This document shows, piece after piece, positions 50,534 through 61,400 of a stretch of 64,000 bases of DNA; position 1 is the stretch's first letter; each line of letters opens with the position of its first letter. Both the position numbers and the translations under genes were made by a program. The notes under the pieces are model-generated. The model saw only the letters and a program-made list of their open reading frames with translations, was not told the origin of the DNA and did no database searches. The stretch spans positions 248,001 to 312,000 of the forward strand of contig VWPU01012707.1 in assembly GCA_013398955.1 (NCBI GenBank), written 5' to 3'. The DNA comes from Callaeas wilsoni. Lineage: Eukaryota > Chordata > Aves > Passeriformes > Callaeidae.

Positions 50534-53374
50534 GAATTCCACTTGTTCTGACATATAGGGTCCAATTCCCTCATCCTTGCCATAGCTACTAAAACTTAAA
50601 AATGAAAATAAATTAAAATAAATCTATTCTTTTAGAAGCAAACGTAATTTGTACATAAAAACAATCCTGCTCACAAACTATCAGAAATGTATTAAAAATT
50701 ATTTTGCTTAAAGAGGCCATTAAAAATGGCCATACTGTAAGTATCAAATAAATTAGTGCATTCAAAAAGGAATCTGGTACCATTTGCACCAGTAAGCAAT
50801 AATGGAAATATGATTCAACTCCTGATTTAGAAAGGCAAATCTAATCTAAAAGGGTTTTTTTGGTTAAAATTCATCAACAACTTCAACTTAACGTCAAGTT
50901 GAACTCCTGTATGTAACTGGACGCTACTCACTTTTTAGCTGTAGGCTACTAGTGTGTTTCTAACTGCAGTTCTTTGGCTTCCTGATTCTTTGTGAAGAAG
51001 TTTTACCTTGTCTTACAGAGGCTTCTCACAAATAATTTTTTCCATGTTTTTTTTGTATTTCAAGTGATCACCTACACTAGAAAAGTCAATGTGACTTCTC
51101 CACCAAGAGGAACAATGTAAACGCAGTTCATGCACCTATGCATTGCACTACCACAGTTAAAGCCCAAGAGCTTCTGAGTAGAAGTAAGGGGATACCAGAA
51201 GGGGTTACTGCTGGAAAGTATTAAGTCCTGTGCTTCCACATCACATGAATTCTTAAGTCTCCTCTACTAGAAACCTACATATAGTACCTACAGTTTAACT
51301 TGCCAAAAGATTTTGGTATTTCTAGGATTTATGATTTTATTCTGCAAACCTAAAGCATTAGGACTCAATAATATGAAGTAAGTGACAATAATTCTTAAGA
51401 TTTGTATTGTTTCAGAACAAGATCTCTCAGTGCTAAAAAATGAGCTATTAAGAGACAATGAAACTGGCTTTAGAGCAAAATTACATGTCCTTCAGTATAG
51501 CTTTTGCTCCAAGCATATCAACAGTCTCAAAGTCAACTGGACTATTCAGATAACAGTGTAAAACACTTACTGCATCCATTCCTTGTCAGCATTTCAGCAT
51601 GATTTTCATCAAAGGAATTTAATTCCTCTTTTGTGCAGGAAACGATAAGAATATGTGTAAATGTGAACAGAATTACGCTCACATGCAAATATTTCTGTAT
51701 GCTTGAATAACAAACTATTGGATACACCTAGATATTCTTCTCTGCTATTCTGGACAACAAAAAAGTGTCTTGAAATACAGAAATACAGCCTAGTTGCCGA
51801 TATACTCCGTAACAGTCATGGGATGTAGGACTTCATGCTGCCTGCAACACTGTAAAAGTAACACTGAGGTTAGGTCTCCATTTTTCCCTGATTCTCACAC
51901 TTCTCAAGTGCTGAGCTCTCCCGTACCTGCTGCAGTCCAAATAACCAGCCTTCTCCACACCATCTTATCTATTCGTTCTCAATGCCAGCTCAAAACTAAA
52001 CATTCCTTCAAGTGCATCAGGTGGGAGAGGAAAGAACAGAAGAAGTAAGTATTTCTGCTGTGCAATAAAATGCAAAAGCTTTTGCAAAGAGGTCTGGTCC
52101 CCTGTTCTTCCTTCCCTGGCACATTAAAAGCTAGGAGGAATGAAAGTCAATCTCTGATCTTCAATACTGGTACAGGGTCCCCTTTAGAGACAGGGTGCAT
52201 CAACACAGCTCTTTCCTTCCTGGAACAGATCAAAGCCACAATGGACAGAAACCTCTATATTCATGTTTTCTTTGTCTCCTTCAAGTAACAGATAAAACCT
52301 GAGAGAGACAAAAAGAGAAAATAAATAAGCCTCCCAAGACACTTCCAACTAAAACAGCTCTTTCACATTCCAGCCTTAAAATTACATCCAGTTTGGGCCT
52401 GAATACATGTGGCAAAAATACTGTGACATCAAAAAAACTCACCAATGCCACTGGTGTGCAAAGGGAGCGGAGTCTGCTTTGCACCTCTGAGGGTCCACTC
52501 TCACACATAGGGAGGCCAAGTTTGCCTCGCCTTCCCTCTTGCTTTTTAAAGATGAATTGCAGAAAACAGCAATAATCACCATGAAGCAGTAACATTTAAT
52601 ACCAGGGGGTTTAAGTGACTCCCACATGTCCTTTTATCACTAGAGAGAAAAGAAATGAAATATTTTTGAAGTTGAATGCTTTTTTCCTCCTGCATTATTT
52701 AAACCAATTGTTTTGTTTTAAATAAAAAGGAGCACTATGACAATGGACTGTGCAGCTTTTGATTTAAGACTATCCCTTCTCTGCCTGCTATGGAAGATAA
52801 ATTAAAAAAACCATAATATTCAGTCCACCTAGACCTATAAAAAAGAAACAAGAAGTTAATTATATCTTTTTGAAAAAGAAAGGGGGATGGAAGACAGATT
52901 TAAATGTTTCCAGAATCAAGATTATTATTCTATTGGAAAATATCACAAATGCATACAGAAAAACAAACCCCAGAATAAATAAGCAATCACTGTGTTGTGC
53001 AAACACACAGCTCACTTCTAAATGAACCTCGCTCTTCCTATGCACAATTTAACATACTTAGGTAGATGCTTTGCTTGGGTAAGCAAGATTGACAGCACTC
53101 AACTGGAAACCCCTTAATTGGATTTACACAGCAAAAATTTCAGTTTCAGGCTGTAACTTTGTTTTTATGTGCCTGCAGTGATCCTCCCTTTCACCACAGC
53201 CCTCCCCACTGCCCCACTGTCCCAGGCAATGACCATGGTGACCAGAGGTGTAACTTGAAAAAGCTCCTGGAAATACCTCTGCAAACTGAGGACTCAAAAG
53301 CATAACAAAAGAATGTTCCTTGTGTCCAGAAAAGATATTTTGCCATCTACATAAAAACAACGTCTTGTTTTAGA
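50534..53374. other. Intronic stretch with no recognised gene
   Basis: AT-rich intron with only short, unsupported frames. Nothing else recognised; the last 200 bases may already belong to the LTR that follows. Confidence 0.5.
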
Positions 53375-54193
53375 CAAGTTACTGCATGGGGTATCATTGC
53401 CCAGGCATTGACCATGAGAGGGTGCAGGGGTGGCCTCTGTGAGGAGAGGCCAGGGCTGCCCCGGGACATACACAGCCAGCTCCAGACAGCTCCAAAACAC
53501 CCTCCACAGGGCACGGCGTAACCCCTCGGGCATGGTGACAGCACTTCTGGGAAAAGACACTTGAGAAAGGGCAAAACGTTGCACAGCAGTGAGGAGGGAG
53601 GGAGGGAAGAAGTGTGAGAACCAGTCCTGTGACACTCAGGCGAGCAAAGTGGAGGAGGTGCTTCAGGCACCGAGCAAAAGACCATGGTGCAGCAGGTTGT
53701 GACCCAACAGCCCATGCAGACCACTCTGGAGCATGTGATATTTTCTGAAGGACTGCAGAGCCTGGGGAAGACCCAGGCTGGAACAGGGAAAATGTGTGAG
53801 GAGGAAAGAGCAGCAAGGAGAAGCTGTCCTGTACTGATCATAGCCCCCATTACCCTTCCCATTGTGCCACTCAGGATGAGGGGCAAGAGGTAGATGAGCT
53901 GGAAATAAAGGAGTGATAATGAGCCTGGGAAAAAGATGAGGTGCGATGAGAGTGGAAGGCATTTTAGTTTTGACCACTGTTTCTCACCATCCAACTCTTG
54001 TGACTGACCACAAATTAAATTAATTCTCCCCACATCAAGACTGTTTTGCCTGTGATGGCAACTGTTAAGTGATGTCCTTGTCTACCTCGACACACAAACT
54101 TTTCCATCTTATTTTCTTCTCCTGTCCTATTAAGAAAGGGAATGAGAGAGCAGCTGGTTGAATGTTTGGCAGCTGGCCAAGGTCAACCCAGCA
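53375..54193 (+). mobile_element. Old ERV LTR, plus strand, about 0.8 kb
   Basis: This resembles a common bird ERV LTR: GGGCTGCCCCGGGACATACA, a GGAGGAGGTGCTTCAGG block, repeated CAGCCCATG/GGAGCA units, then AAATTAAATTAATTCTCCCC, CTGTTTTGCCTGTGATGGCA and a tail ending GGTCAACCCAGCA. It is degraded. The 5' boundary is uncertain and no target duplication was found. It explains the GC-rich sequence and the long antisense frame (53347-54033) here, which is a by-product. No retroviral gene adjoins it. Confidence 0.65.
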
Positions 54194-54438
54194 GAGCTAT
54201 AAAACTCTAATTTCTGTCTAGTCAATCAAGTCTTCTGCAGCTGTGTACCCAGAAAAACGTCCAGAAGCTAAAATCTCCCTCTGCAGCCAAAACCACAAGG
54301 TGCTGGCCTGCTCTCTGACACAGCTAACAAGCAAACAGAGGTTACAAACGAAAACTACAGCCATGCTGCCTTTGCCAGTGTCGTCATGCTGTGTGTTTCC
54401 CCCCAAATCAATGAGACCACCCTACTCATCTTAAGAGT

Positions 54439-54772
54439 ATCACAGAATCACAGAACAGTTTGGGTTGGAAGTGACCTTAAAGATCATCTACTTCCAAACC
54501 TCCTGCCATGGGCAGCGAACTTTCCACTGAACCAGGTTACTCAAAGTCCCCGCTGACCTGGCCTTGAACAACTCCAGGGATGGGAAGTCCAAAACTTCTC
54601 TGGGCAATCTGTTCAAGTGCCTCATCAACTTCACAGTGACAATTTTTTTCCTAATGTCTAATGTAAATCTACGTTCCTTCAGTTTAAGGTCACTCCCCCT
54701 TGTACTATCACCACATGCCCTTGCAAAAAGTCCCTCTCCAGCCTTACTGTAAGCACCCTTTAGGTACTGGAC
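54439..54772 (-). mobile_element. CR1 LINE 3' end
   Basis: Reverse-oriented CR1. Plus reading starts ATCACAGAATCACAGAACAG, then GGGTTGGAAGTGACCTTAAA, CTGCCATGGGCAGCGAACTT, the CAACTCCAGGGATGGGAAGT block, TCTCTGGGCAATCTGTTCAA and AAAAGTCCCTCTCCAGCCTT. About 330 bases, moderately diverged, 5'-truncated. Confidence 0.93.
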
Positions 54773-55319
54773 ACTAGATATTGCAAAGATGGTAAAACAG
54801 AAGGTGACTTGATGAATGAAGAAAGAGTGAGAGAGCGGTGAACAGTTGGAAGATGAAAATTGAGAAAGACAGGAAACTAGAGCTGGGTCAGCTGAGACAG
54901 GACCTGGAGGTAGCAGAGAGCAACAGAAAAAGGCCAGCACAAGGAGGCAGGACTGACAGGAGAGCTCCATAACAAGATGCTTTTTGGCAGAAAAGAAAAA
55001 TTAGTTGGGAAAATGAACAAGAACTGGGTGGAAAAGCCCGCACAAGGCAATTTGGTGAAATAAGTAGGGCTGCAGTCTGTGTGATGCCTGCCGTATGGCA
55101 TATCCTTCAACATGTTCAGGAGAAGCAGCAGAGCTGTCCACCATGGCTAAACCAAAGTCAAATCCCAGCCTGTGCTCACTGGCAGCAAATTCCTCCCTGC
55201 CAGGCACATGGACAGTTAGGATGTTTTGCACAGTGCTCTTATTACTGTTGAATTCCCTCTGACGGGGAGTGACCAGCAAGGGGCAGAGGAAGGGGCCCAG
55301 CAGGTGGTGGAGCAGCCTC

Positions 55320-55405
55320 AGAGCACGGCGGCCTGGCTGATGCTTCCCCCATCGCTGCCGCCGGCCGCGGCGCACGGCACGCACTGCTCCCGCATGGCAC
55401 TGCAT
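55320..55405. promoter_or_regulatory. Tiny CpG-dense patch
   Basis: About 11 CpGs in 75 bases, including CCGCCGGCCGCGGCGC around 55359-55374. It lies in a 250-base GC-rich stretch (55250-55500). A long minus-strand frame crosses it without recognisable motif or splice sites. Possible regulatory element or repeat remnant. Confidence 0.25.
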
Positions 55406-57582
55406 GGAGGGCACCAGCCACGTCTGCCAGCAATGTCCTCTTCTCCGCTGCAACCCTTCCTGAAGTTCCTCATCTGCTTTTTCACTGGCATTCAGGTCTG
55501 ATGCAAGCCTGGACTTCAAGAAATATTCAGTTATTCCTCCGCCAAGCTTTCTACACCATCTGAAGAGCTTTAGACCACTGTATTATAAGATGTAATTATT
55601 TGAAAGACTACATCTCAACAACACTTTTGTTTACCCCTCTGAAACAGTTAATTATTTTCATCCCCTATCACAGTGAACTCTTTGATAGCAAAGAGTTTGC
55701 AGAGCAGACCAGTAGGCAGCTCATCGAAAGCATCGCCACCCTTGAGAAACAAGCAGCTACGCGGAAGGGAGAAGAGCTCTTATGAATTCTCAAGTGCCAG
55801 GTCTTAGAAGGACGTTACACTTGAACACAGATTTGCAGTAAACAAAAAGAGAAATCAATACAAACGCTGCATTACGCCCACAGCATTCTTGTTCACACTT
55901 TGTAAGAATCTTCTCTAAGTAACTGCATCTCTGTGCTGAAGTTCATATTCCAGCTAAACAGAAGCCAACAAAAGGCTCCAAAGAAACCAAGCAGGAAGAG
56001 TTTTTAAACCTAGAACCAAAATTGCTTTTGCTCATAGTCAAGACAATTTAGAATAAAATACTAAACAAAACTAATTTTTGCCCAAAAAGATCTGTGGATA
56101 AGGTTGAGTTTTGTTTTAGTTTTTAAACAAAAAGCCATATGATGACCCAGGAATATGGTTTAAGACTACACAAATGTAGGCCTGAAGTTCTGACTTTTCT
56201 GTTCTTTTTTTTAAAGAAAAGCCTGTTATACTTTGGCTCCAAAATAAGCTCACCAAACTGACCAACTTGTAACAGTGGTAGAGAAAGAAACACAGGGATT
56301 AAAAAAAAAAAACAAAAAGAAGAAAAAGAAAAACACTGTGTAATATAAATGACAAAAGCTCCATGATCTCAGGTACACTTAGATTCTACAATGGAAGACA
56401 GTCTTCTATCAACACTGGGAGAAGTTAGTCAAGAACTCATTACTAAAACTTTCCAGAGCCTTCCTGATTAGAAATTTCAGCACCAGAATGGTGCATACCT
56501 ATTACAGTGTCCCAAGGGTGATACAAGTGAGCACAGCTCCCAGGGAAGAGAGATTGTGAACTCCATGGCAACACAAAGGTAATAGAACACAACGGCCATT
56601 GAAGGAGTTATCAGAAGCATGAAGAGTAGTGAACGTATATTCCATTATTTTTCTGGTCTTGCAGATTAAGCTCCTGATCTCTAAAGGCAGCACATTACTT
56701 AACTTTGTATTTTAATTTTCATGTTGCTTAGATATTTCTTATGTACCTTAAGCTATATTCATTAAATAATTCACATTTACAGATGTGCTGCTCTCAACAA
56801 TTTGAAACTCCCTGGTAATCCAATCTGGTTTTACAAGCTAGCCAGCTGAAAACTAAAGGAAGCAAAAACCACCCAAAATGAGTAAGTGTTTAACGAAAAC
56901 TCTGCTCTAATGCTACTAACATACAGAAATCCCCTATCATGATCTTTCCTGATATTAGAATTCATTGTAATCTGCATGTCTGTTTCTTTGAATGGAACAC
57001 TGATTCCCCAAGGCAATGTCTCTGATCTATAAGAAGTCAAAGCTTGCAAGGAAGCAAAGCAGTCTCATAAAGGCACTAAGTCTTGCTTCGAAAAAAACTT
57101 GAAGGTTTAAATTTTAAAAGCCCATATGCCAAGAAAGTTTGCTTTTAAAATCTGCAAAAGGGAGGTAGAACTTCTGTTCTTTTTTTAAAGATAGCATGTT
57201 GTGAAGCATGAAGTTACTATGAAACATTTCAGAGGCAGCAAGCTACCTTGAAAGGTCTTTCCAGAGAAAGACTGAAAATAAGATTAATACTCTTGAGAAA
57301 GGAGAAAGCAAACAAATTGTATAAAGCATAAGATTCTATTTTTCAAATTACCATAGGTAGAACAAGTGCTATCATCTCCTGAGATCAAACTTCATAAAGT
57401 TAAGAACTAGACAGAACAGTACCTAATGCCAAAGCTGAAACAGCAGTGCTGCAGTAGCCACTGCTTTTCAGTCAGGACATTATAGGGGAAAGCATCTTTT
57501 CTAGGACCACTCAATCCAGCAGAGGGGAAGCAAAGCAAGGGAAATTCATCATGAGAGACTGCATCTTCCTTCAAAGCAATGT

Positions 57583-57689
57583 AAAAAAAAAAAACAACAA
57601 AAAAACCAAAAACACCCCAAAACAAACAAACAAAAAACCAAAACCACAAAAAAACCCCCCACAAACAAAAAACAACACACCAAAAAACT
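57583..57689. repeat. A/C-rich low-complexity tract
   Basis: About 107 bases containing almost only A and C, in irregular CAAAA and CAAACA units. The short minus-strand frames here (Phe/Val/Cys-rich) are products of this repeat. Confidence 0.9.
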
Positions 57690-58230
57690 ACTCCAAGCCA
57701 AAAAGCTAGTTGCTTTAAATGAAATAAGGCCCTTCTTCAGGGAAAAATAACTTTCAAACAACTGTTTAGAAAAAAATGCAAAGGTATTTTGCTAAACAAG
57801 GTATAATAAAATTTTGTATCCTATTGAAAACACGACTGCTCTTTTCTTCAGATATGACAGAGCAAGTTGCAAGAGGCATATAAGAGGTACAGGGAAAAAA
57901 TAATTGGAACAGGTAATTAGCAACATTAAACACAAGGCAATATACAAAAAGAAATAATCTTATTTCTTAAACAAACATACTGTCTAATTCTAACAATTTT
58001 ATTGTATCTATGATAGAAAATCGTATGTGTCCAGTTGATAGAATATTCATCTTTATTATTCAAGTGTACTGGGATAAAATTGTCTTGACTTCTGATAGCA
58101 CAGTATGCATTCAAATTTAAGGTCTAACTGTATTTCAGGACACTGGAGCACCCCAGCCCACCACATGAAAACTGTCTACAGTCTGCAGCACTGTACTACA
58201 GCTGCACTGAAGTATGCACAGAAACAAAGA

Positions 58231-58452
58231 TTCACAGAATCACAGAATATTCTGAGGTGGAAGGGACTAAGAAGCATCATCAAAGTCCAACTCCTGGCCT
58301 GGTACAGGACACCCAAACCCATGTATCTGACAGCATTATTCAAATGCTTCCTGGACTCTGTTAGGCTGATGCTGTGACCACTTCCCTGGAAAGCCCACTC
58401 CAGTGCCCAGACACCCTCTGGGTGAAAAACCTTAATATCCAACCTACTTCAC
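58231..58452 (-). mobile_element. CR1 LINE 3' end
   Basis: Plus reading starts TTCACAGAATCACAGAATAT, then TGAGGTGGAAGGGACTAAGA, AAAGTCCAACTCCTGGCCTG, and the CTCCAGTGCCCAGACACCCT block followed by GGGTGAAAAA. This type has the -GTACAGGACACCC- block, so it is a different CR1 subfamily from the copy at 54439. Confidence 0.9.
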
Positions 58453-61400
58453 ATTGATAGAGAGAGATTCACCTTTTCAGAAAAGTCCTTGAACTCTCAT
58501 TAGATCAGAAACTTTTAATTCCCATCATCTGGCCAAAATTAAATGGGGCAGCTTGTCCCTGTTTGTTCCAGTGAATATCAGAGCATGATTTCGATGCTGT
58601 TTCAATAAGAGAAAGCAGGGGTTTCTTAGGGCCTGTCTCCCACTTTCCCCTCTACATGCAAGCAAAATATTGTTGTGTGAGTCCTACTCATTTTGGATTT
58701 GATGAATTCTGGTGTGAAGGAAGCAACTCCATGCAAAACATGATGTGGAAACAATGCAGCATACCAGAAAAATGAATGCAACACCCACATTCAACTCTAG
58801 ATCCAGTCTATATTGTAAACAGTTTGCAACACTTCAGGATGCAGGATATATTTCCTTGTAAGAGAGTCACACGGATATTCTTTACCACAGCGTGACTGAC
58901 ACCCCAGGTCAGCACTTCCCACTAGCCAGAGACCCAGGCAGCTGTGTTCCACCTACACTGCCTGCACCTGGAGAACTCAGCTCACGGGGAATTCTTCTCT
59001 AGACCTACAGAATTTTTTTTCCCTCATAACAGTGGTCAAATCCCTGAACAGATGTTCAGAAAGGTCAGTCTTCACTGTTGGAGAGGTTCAAACTCCTCCA
59101 TGTGCTCAGTGGAGATCTTACCCATGCCATCAATGTACCCAAATGAGCAAGTCTCTTGTTGCTCTAAAGCACATGCCTTATAAATGTCCCAAATGAATGG
59201 ACGACCCAATGAATGAACTGATGCACACTAGTCTGTGCTGACCAAATTACCCCTAACTAAATGGGAGTCCAGACAAGAGTGCCCAAATTTACATGTCGCC
59301 TTCCCAAGCTTTTCTTCTTGCATGTGCAAACTCATCTCTTCAGTTAAATAGAAAACTGAAAACTAGCTAACTCACTTCTGAGTCACTGATTAAATCCATG
59401 ACAATACTGCCACTTTGACGTTACAAAACTTGAGAATAAAGCCTCTTTGTGTATGAAGTGAGGGAAATAATCCTATGTGAAAGATTTTTAAATTTACAAT
59501 AATTAGCATATTCCCTGCAAATTTTCCATTCTTTTATTTGTAAAATATATGAAGAGTGCTTGCAGTGCACGATAGTATAAAGCACACAGATTTATTTACT
59601 GCATGTAGGACACAAAAATTGTACAGTCACTAAAAAGGCTGACACAAAACTTTACTTCTCTCAGTTTCCATCCTGATACAGCACCACAGGTTACAAAATA
59701 CTCTGAAAGTGGAACATTTTATTACCCAAAAATACCAGATGTTTCTGGCATCATGACAAGACTGCAGCATGCTCACAACATCCACAATAATCCAGAATTT
59801 GTGGAAAATCCACGCTTAAAGGGGGCTAACACTTAAGGACCAATGCTTCTCTTACTTTAGAAAATAACATTCTGTGTAAGCGGAAGACAACCAAACCTTT
59901 TTCATAACAATATACAATGAATTATTTAATCATAAATAGCATCAAACAACAGAAAAATAAGGAAAAGATATCAGTATTCTGTGAGCCTTTTGTAAACACT
60001 ATCTCATCTTTTGACAAGGAATTTTCCCCCAGGATTTGATCTCCATTTCTGCTAAATTTTAGAGCTATGAAAATAATGGAAATGCAGCCTAAATTTCTAA
60101 CTTCTAACAACAAAGACTTTCAGGCATATTTACCCACATCATATTGCTCCTACAAACAACTGCTACAAAGTAATCTAAAATAAATTTTAAAAAATTTGAT
60201 GACTATGTTGCTTATATACAGTGAAATCCCAGTGCCACATGTTAAGGAATAAATTAACACTCTCCATGAGCCATCTGGTTTAAATCCAAGTATTTTTCTC
60301 CTCCACCCAGAAATCTTGTATAAACATAAGAATAGTACATTATTGTTCTTTCAAGATGAACACACCTAGCAAAAATCCACAATCCTCTAAGGCGGATTCA
60401 CAAACACATCCCTTTCTGAACAGGAGGCTGAACGAAATATCAAAAAAAGAAGGTATTTTACAATCTGGCTATGGGCTGCTATTGCCATACACCTAATTTT
60501 TAGTGCAGTAGTATCCATTCATATTGGTCTGATTTCACTCAAATAACACTGAAGTCCTTTCATCACCTTCAGGTGCTCCTAAATTACAGACCAATTAGTA
60601 ATTGCTAAGCTGAGCTGCTTAGCTCAACAGGCATTTTAAAGTCAAATAACAACAGATTTGCCTCAGACAACTAATGTTTGATACTGCTTCATAAATCATC
60701 CAAGTCTTTCAGATGCTTGTCTCTAACAATGAGTTTTATTTTTACAGTCATAAACAGTAGGCTCCCAACCACCAACGGTTTTGTAATTCCTATTCATTTT
60801 ACCAAATTAGTATCTTGAAAGCAGAAGAGCTAAAAGAGAGAACAGCTTGAAGGGTTCCTTCTATTCATCTCTGACCTTCAGAGGCACCATTGTCAAAATA
60901 AGTAAAACCATTTAAATTAATTCTGGAAAAAATACCAGCTACTAGGAAACACTATACTACCCAAACCAAAAGTATGCTTAGTTCTGGAAAATTCTGCCAA
61001 ATGAGAGTTTTCCTTTGCTAATGTTTCTGAAGTTTTCTTCCAAGTCAAAACATTCAAGCAAGGGTGTTCATCACCATCAGTAAAGGAAAATCCAGACTGC
61101 CTCCCCTAAAACAAATTATTCCCCCTCTCATGTGCCTATCCTCACACCATGTATTGACTCCTCTGCCAATACTTAGACTCCTGAAAAATAGTTATAAAAA
61201 TTACAGTATGTGGATGACATGATCTCAAGTATTTCATTAAAAAATACAAGTGAGGATGGGAGTTGTACTTCCGCAAAGCATACCATGAAACTTCTTCAGT
61301 TGCAGTTGCATCCCGTGGTCTCACTTTCAAGAGAGCTGCAAAAAGAGTTGTAAAGATAAGAAAAGACAAGGGACACATAAACTTCTATCAGAAGTGCTTC

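Larger units (their letters stand above)
54773..58230. other. Intronic stretch; one CpG-dense patch and low complexity
   Basis: No recognised exon. A CpG-dense patch lies at 55320-55405, an A-rich tract at 56301-56333 and an A/C low-complexity tract at 57583-57689. Confidence 0.5.

Noticed and set aside
53347..54033. 228-codon minus-strand open frame
   Set aside because: It is antisense to an old ERV LTR, is Cys/Ser/Pro-rich as expected from GC-rich repeat DNA, and shows no domain or splice support.
57407..57761. Phe/Val/Cys-rich minus-strand frames that look like membrane proteins
   Set aside because: They are translations of the A/C low-complexity tract.
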